From a virus: DNA of 32,672 bases. This document shows positions 31,101-32,672 of this stretch, piece by piece. The notes beneath the pieces are model-generated. The model was given only the letters and a program-made list of their open reading frames with translations, was not told the origin of the DNA and did no database searches. Numbering within the stretch: position 1 is the first letter of the stretch; each line of letters opens with the position of its first letter. Made by a program: the position numbers and the translations under genes. The stretch lies in IMG/VR virus record IMGVR_UViG_3300038463_000495, positions 1 through 32,672 of that record; one strand, given 5' to 3'.

Positions 31101-32307
31101 GTCGGGCATTTGCAAGTCTATCAAAAAGCGTGTCGGTGGTGGAACTTATGCGCCCAACTATAAACTTATTGTATCTGCATGGGATAGCGTAAATAGGCTG
31201 CAGCAACTACCGATCCCTGGCCGAAAGCGCAATATTCTAGCAGCAGCTATGCAGGGATGGCCGCGACCAAAAACAGCCGCGTCAGCCTGTAAGGCCAATT
31301 TCGTGCGGCAGGAGCCGCTAGGGCAGCGGGCCACGTTCGATATCGAGGTAGATCATCCTGCGCATCTGTTTGTGCTGGCTAATGGCCTACTCGTTAGCAA
31401 TTCAGAGCGTCTTACACAGGGACAACTTGGCTCAAAGCACTCTGGAGGCGTTAAAGGCGAAGCAAAATCGGTTGCGGGTTTCGAGCACGTAAACCAGTTA
31501 GTGCAGGTGCCCGAGACCTTTAAGGGTGGCGCAGCGCACGCCCAGGTAGACGGACACGTCACGGATATTCACGCTGCCCCTGCTGGCGGACAGTACATTA
31601 CGATAAGCGGACAGCGGCACTACGTCGCCCCAGATTTTGATCTCAAGGTCAAAAAGGGCGACACGGTAGAGGCGGGAGACATGCTTTCCGACGGGATACC
31701 CAACCCTAAAGAGATTGTAAAGCACAAGGGTATTGGAGAGGGGCGCAGGTACTTTATTGACGCGTTTTGCGACGCGTACCGTAACAGTGGTATGCCCTTT
31801 CACCGCCGCAACGTGGAGCTGATCGCGCGTGGGCTCATTAACCACGTAGAATTAACCGACGAAGATAACGGGAACGTCCCTGGCGATATAGTGCCGTACC
31901 AGGAACTAGAGTCTACGTGGGTACCGCGCCACGGTACGCGGACCCTGTCACCGAAGGCAGCGGTCGGCAAGTACTTGGAATCCCCAGTGCTACACTACAC
32001 TGTAGGCACCCCGATTAAGCCCTCTATGGTACCCACACTTAACGAGTTCGGGGTCAAAGAAGTAGAGGCACACGACGACCCGCCACCTTTCCAGCCGACG
32101 ATGGTGCGGGCTATGGCGGCGGTAGGACACGACCCTGATTGGATGACACGATTCTTAGGTAGTAACCAGAAACGTAGTCTTCTGGACGCGGTACATAGGG
32201 GCGCAACCTCGGATATCAAGAGTACGAGCTTTGTGCCCGCGTTGGCGGCTGGCTTACCCTTCGGTACCCAGTGGCCGCAAAATGTACTAAAGCCGCCTGG
32301 TGGGTAG
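28120..32307 (+). CDS. rpoC: RNA polymerase beta' C-terminal part with two inteins
   Basis: 1395-aa precursor, 625 aa after removal of residues 201-587 and 712-1094. It starts MLHTTIGQLLVNDALP, which continues beta' where the upstream gene ended. Landmarks: QSGARGNPAQLKRLIGG, FAEGLRPAEFWASTYGARKG (start of the bridge helix), STQDAGYFAKQLGQLSHRLM (its second half, after intein 3), VGDMVGIAAAQAL|SERLTQ (trigger-loop base, at intein 4), then SKHSGG. The last 300 residues contain the jaw and rim regions typical of beta' (FDLKVKKGDTVEAGDMLSDG, IVKHKGIGEGRRYF). It is translated in a coupled run with the two small genes upstream. With the fusion protein it would make a complete beta/beta' core of about 2080 aa; no alpha, omega or sigma is seen in this window. 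Confidence 0.93.
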   Translation: MLHTTIGQLLVNDALPPDMQDYTRLMDKKGIGKLLRELVDKHPDQYRDVAKRLSDVGRDVAYTSGSQSFGLEHLRPTPCVHLSRLRLNQVIRNTLSGPGSDQEKQDKIIEATAEEHQRLMKEIPQEAKERGNPLADQVQSGARGNPAQLKRLIGGDLLYVDHHENVIPFPVQTSFAEGLRPAEFWASTYGARKGLIDVKFCVSRYTSILYGDYTTRPIEEVLPGDVIMGADTTGRIFPTRVTRVFKNGVRDCYRYGFRKGSTRKQLPLELVATEDHKVLAKIIASDPSSSRNVRVPTLLPLRKAKLLAHPEYSAFLARGECNQPRKHVPEALLAGLMLGDGCMAPSTHGQYSLSCADPTLLTDVADYLAGFGLHLTRSCATQYTYNLSQLVKSSPVTAVIAGHNSFTPGMHNATKRWLKESLHEKLAHEKALPADVWDWDDASLGALLGGIFATDATIATAAGRVSITLVMTAQGMMRDLQRLLELRLGIWTTSLTCIPLRANMRHTQYKFSVCQPEAITRFSERVALVGCKRQQLSTALRTLPTLRQELTAKICYKEFVGAVETYDLEVENPAHMYVLANGLIVSNSTQDAGYFAKQLGQLSHRLMVTDIDAPEGAAPPGLRGLPVATADPDNEGALLAHPVGEYKRNTILTPKILKELDANGVKKILVRSPAVGGPSPGGVYVRDVGVREKGTLPPVGDMVGIAAAQALCLSIGTEVRMADGSAKAIELIRVGDVVLACDMAGTVRPARVLAVHANGVRECVRTVFRRGTGKSIAENLLVLDSTQDHKYLGYARTSHQAMCAPVLTTPASLSNNAQRHYACLPVSFDDTGNRVEPYALLLGIAIGDCCYTGGVSSNGIDLACADSSQIADMSQYMANLGLRFKQQYDPIHYRIVDDKRFTYTYVNGRRIRNRFRGVLLRYGLWGQYSGQKRLPQTYDWDNQSVAALIAGLLATDGWVHVGANGCVSAGFSSNSKAMMEELRVLLSVRFGIYTSGICKSIKKRVGGGTYAPNYKLIVSAWDSVNRLQQLPIPGRKRNILAAAMQGWPRPKTAASACKANFVRQEPLGQRATFDIEVDHPAHLFVLANGLLVSNSERLTQGQLGSKHSGGVKGEAKSVAGFEHVNQLVQVPETFKGGAAHAQVDGHVTDIHAAPAGGQYITISGQRHYVAPDFDLKVKKGDTVEAGDMLSDGIPNPKEIVKHKGIGEGRRYFIDAFCDAYRNSGMPFHRRNVELIARGLINHVELTDEDNGNVPGDIVPYQELESTWVPRHGTRTLSPKAAVGKYLESPVLHYTVGTPIKPSMVPTLNEFGVKEVEAHDDPPPFQPTMVRAMAAVGHDPDWMTRFLGSNQKRSLLDAVHRGATSDIKSTSFVPALAAGLPFGTQWPQNVLKPPGG
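28720..29880 (+). other. Intein 3, in the beta' bridge helix (387 aa)
   Basis: Residues 201-587. It interrupts KGLIDVKF|STQDAGYF, the bridge-helix sequence. It begins CVSRYTSILYGDY, block B is LVATEDHKVL, and endonuclease motifs are LLAGLMLGDGCM and LGALLGGIFATDA. The C-terminus is YDLEVENPAHMYVLANGLIV followed by Ser-Asn and extein Ser+1. The penultimate residue is Ser, not His. It belongs to a different subfamily from the beta and protease inteins and pairs with intein 4. Confidence 0.93.
30253..31401 (+). other. Intein 4, at the beta' trigger-loop base (383 aa)
   Basis: Residues 712-1094. It interrupts GIAAAQAL|SERLTQ, the counterpart of GIIAAQSIGEPGTQLT. It begins CLSIGTEVRMADGSAKAIEL, block B is DSTQDHKYL, and endonuclease motifs are LLLGIAIGDCCYTG (Gly replaced by Cys after the acidic residue) and VAALIAGLLATDGW. 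The end is FDIEVDHPAHLFVLANGLLV, then Ser-Asn and Ser+1. It is clearly paralogous to intein 3 by its matching terminal blocks and endonuclease layout. Confidence 0.93.
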
Positions 32308-32360
32308 CATTATCCGCAGTTAAGATAAGTAGCAGCACATCTTTAACAAGGAGTCGTAAT

Positions 32361-32672
32361 ATGACTAGAGTTTACGGCTGGCGCGCACCGCGCCCAGACT
32401 TCAGAAATCTCAAGTTTCGTCCAGTAACAATTGAGGGTTTGCCGGCGCAGGTTGACTTGCGTACCGATCCAGCGATGCCTCCAGTTTACGATCAGGGTGA
32501 TCTGGGCAGCTGCACGGCCCATGGCGGCGGCGCGCTGCATCAGTATCTGCATACCAAGACATTCCCGTCCAACAACTTCGAGCCATCGCGACTTGCAATC
32601 TACTATTGTGAGCGTTCTCTAGAGGGTACGATTGGGCAGGACGCCGGCGCGTCTGTCGCCGATTGTATGAAA
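32361..32672 (+). CDS. Second papain-like (C1 family) cysteine peptidase, 3' end outside window
   Basis: Open from ATG 32361 to the last base (104 codons). The ribosome site AAGGAG lies 7 bases before the ATG. The N-terminal propeptide-like part is short. The catalytic region reads VYDQGDLGSCTAHGGGALHQ, with the oxyanion Gln six residues before the catalytic Cys. EPSRLAIYYCERSLEGTIGQ and DAGASVADCMK follow, typical of C1 peptidases. The His and Asn are beyond the window. Unlike the protease at 16281, no intein splits the catalytic Cys here. With the first protease it brackets the polymerase genes; the targets are unknown, virion proteins or host surface being the obvious candidates. Confidence 0.88.
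   Translation, partial: MTRVYGWRAPRPDFRNLKFRPVTIEGLPAQVDLRTDPAMPPVYDQGDLGSCTAHGGGALHQYLHTKTFPSNNFEPSRLAIYYCERSLEGTIGQDAGASVADCMK

Noticed and set aside
1-32672. CRISPR arrays, tRNA genes, insertion sequences, integrase or attachment sites
   Set aside because: No regularly spaced direct repeats, no cloverleaf candidate noticed by eye, no transposase or integrase motif. Homing endonuclease domains occur only inside the inteins. A tRNAscan run would be needed to exclude a tRNA fully.

Overview
The window looks like part of a large tailed-phage genome (Caudoviricetes, probably jumbo-sized). All convincing genes are on the + strand, tightly packed, and often joined by TAATG or ATGA stop/start overlaps. 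Evidence for a phage: a holin-type lysis gene, long Pro/Gly-rich virion-like proteins, phage-style nucleotide-metabolism genes, and a divergent multisubunit RNA polymerase encoded among the virion-like genes. The host cannot be fixed from sequence. A textbook sigma70-type promoter (TTGACA-17 bp-TATCAT) shows that ordinary bacterial RNA polymerase is expected to read part of the region. Papain-like peptidases, a signal-peptide Ig-like protein and a secreted thioredoxin-like protein are unusual phage cargo.

Layout. 1-2823: 3' end of a large Pro-rich virion-like protein, then a terminator. 2824-3149: AT-rich non-coding stretch with two 13-bp hairpins that show a compensatory base-pair change, plus a repeated tail motif. 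3150-4515: SMR/DMT-like membrane protein, cold-shock protein, Nudix-type hydrolase. 4516-8088: promoter, small hypothetical, OMP-decarboxylase-like and histidine-phosphatase-like proteins that both lack catalytic residues, thymidylate kinase, ribbon-helix-helix protein, membrane-anchored coiled coil. 8089-9233: structured leader, holin-like protein, membrane-anchored PAS protein. 9239-12844: a 1201-aa fusion of a 2H-phosphoesterase-like domain, a zinc ribbon, a long virion-like middle, a LigD-type 3'-phosphoesterase domain and an ATP-dependent ligase. 12909-20714: virion-like and hypothetical proteins, a secreted Ig-like protein, a papain-like protease interrupted by an intein at its catalytic cysteine, and a thioredoxin-like protein. 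20714-32307: RNA polymerase as a beta/beta'-N fusion (broken by an apparent +1 frame disruption) and a separate beta'-C protein, carrying four inteins. 32361-end: start of a second papain-like peptidase.

How the parts may work together. Five large LAGLIDADG-type inteins lie within about 15 kb (16.5-31.4 kb). Each interrupts a catalytic-centre motif: protease catalytic Cys, beta TPEG and GDK..GR motifs, beta' bridge helix, beta' trigger-loop base. Neither the protease nor the polymerase can be active before splicing. The polymerase and the ligase/phosphoesterase fusion sit among virion-like genes, so I infer that they may be packaged and delivered with the DNA for early transcription and for end repair or circularisation. 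That inference is not shown by sequence alone.
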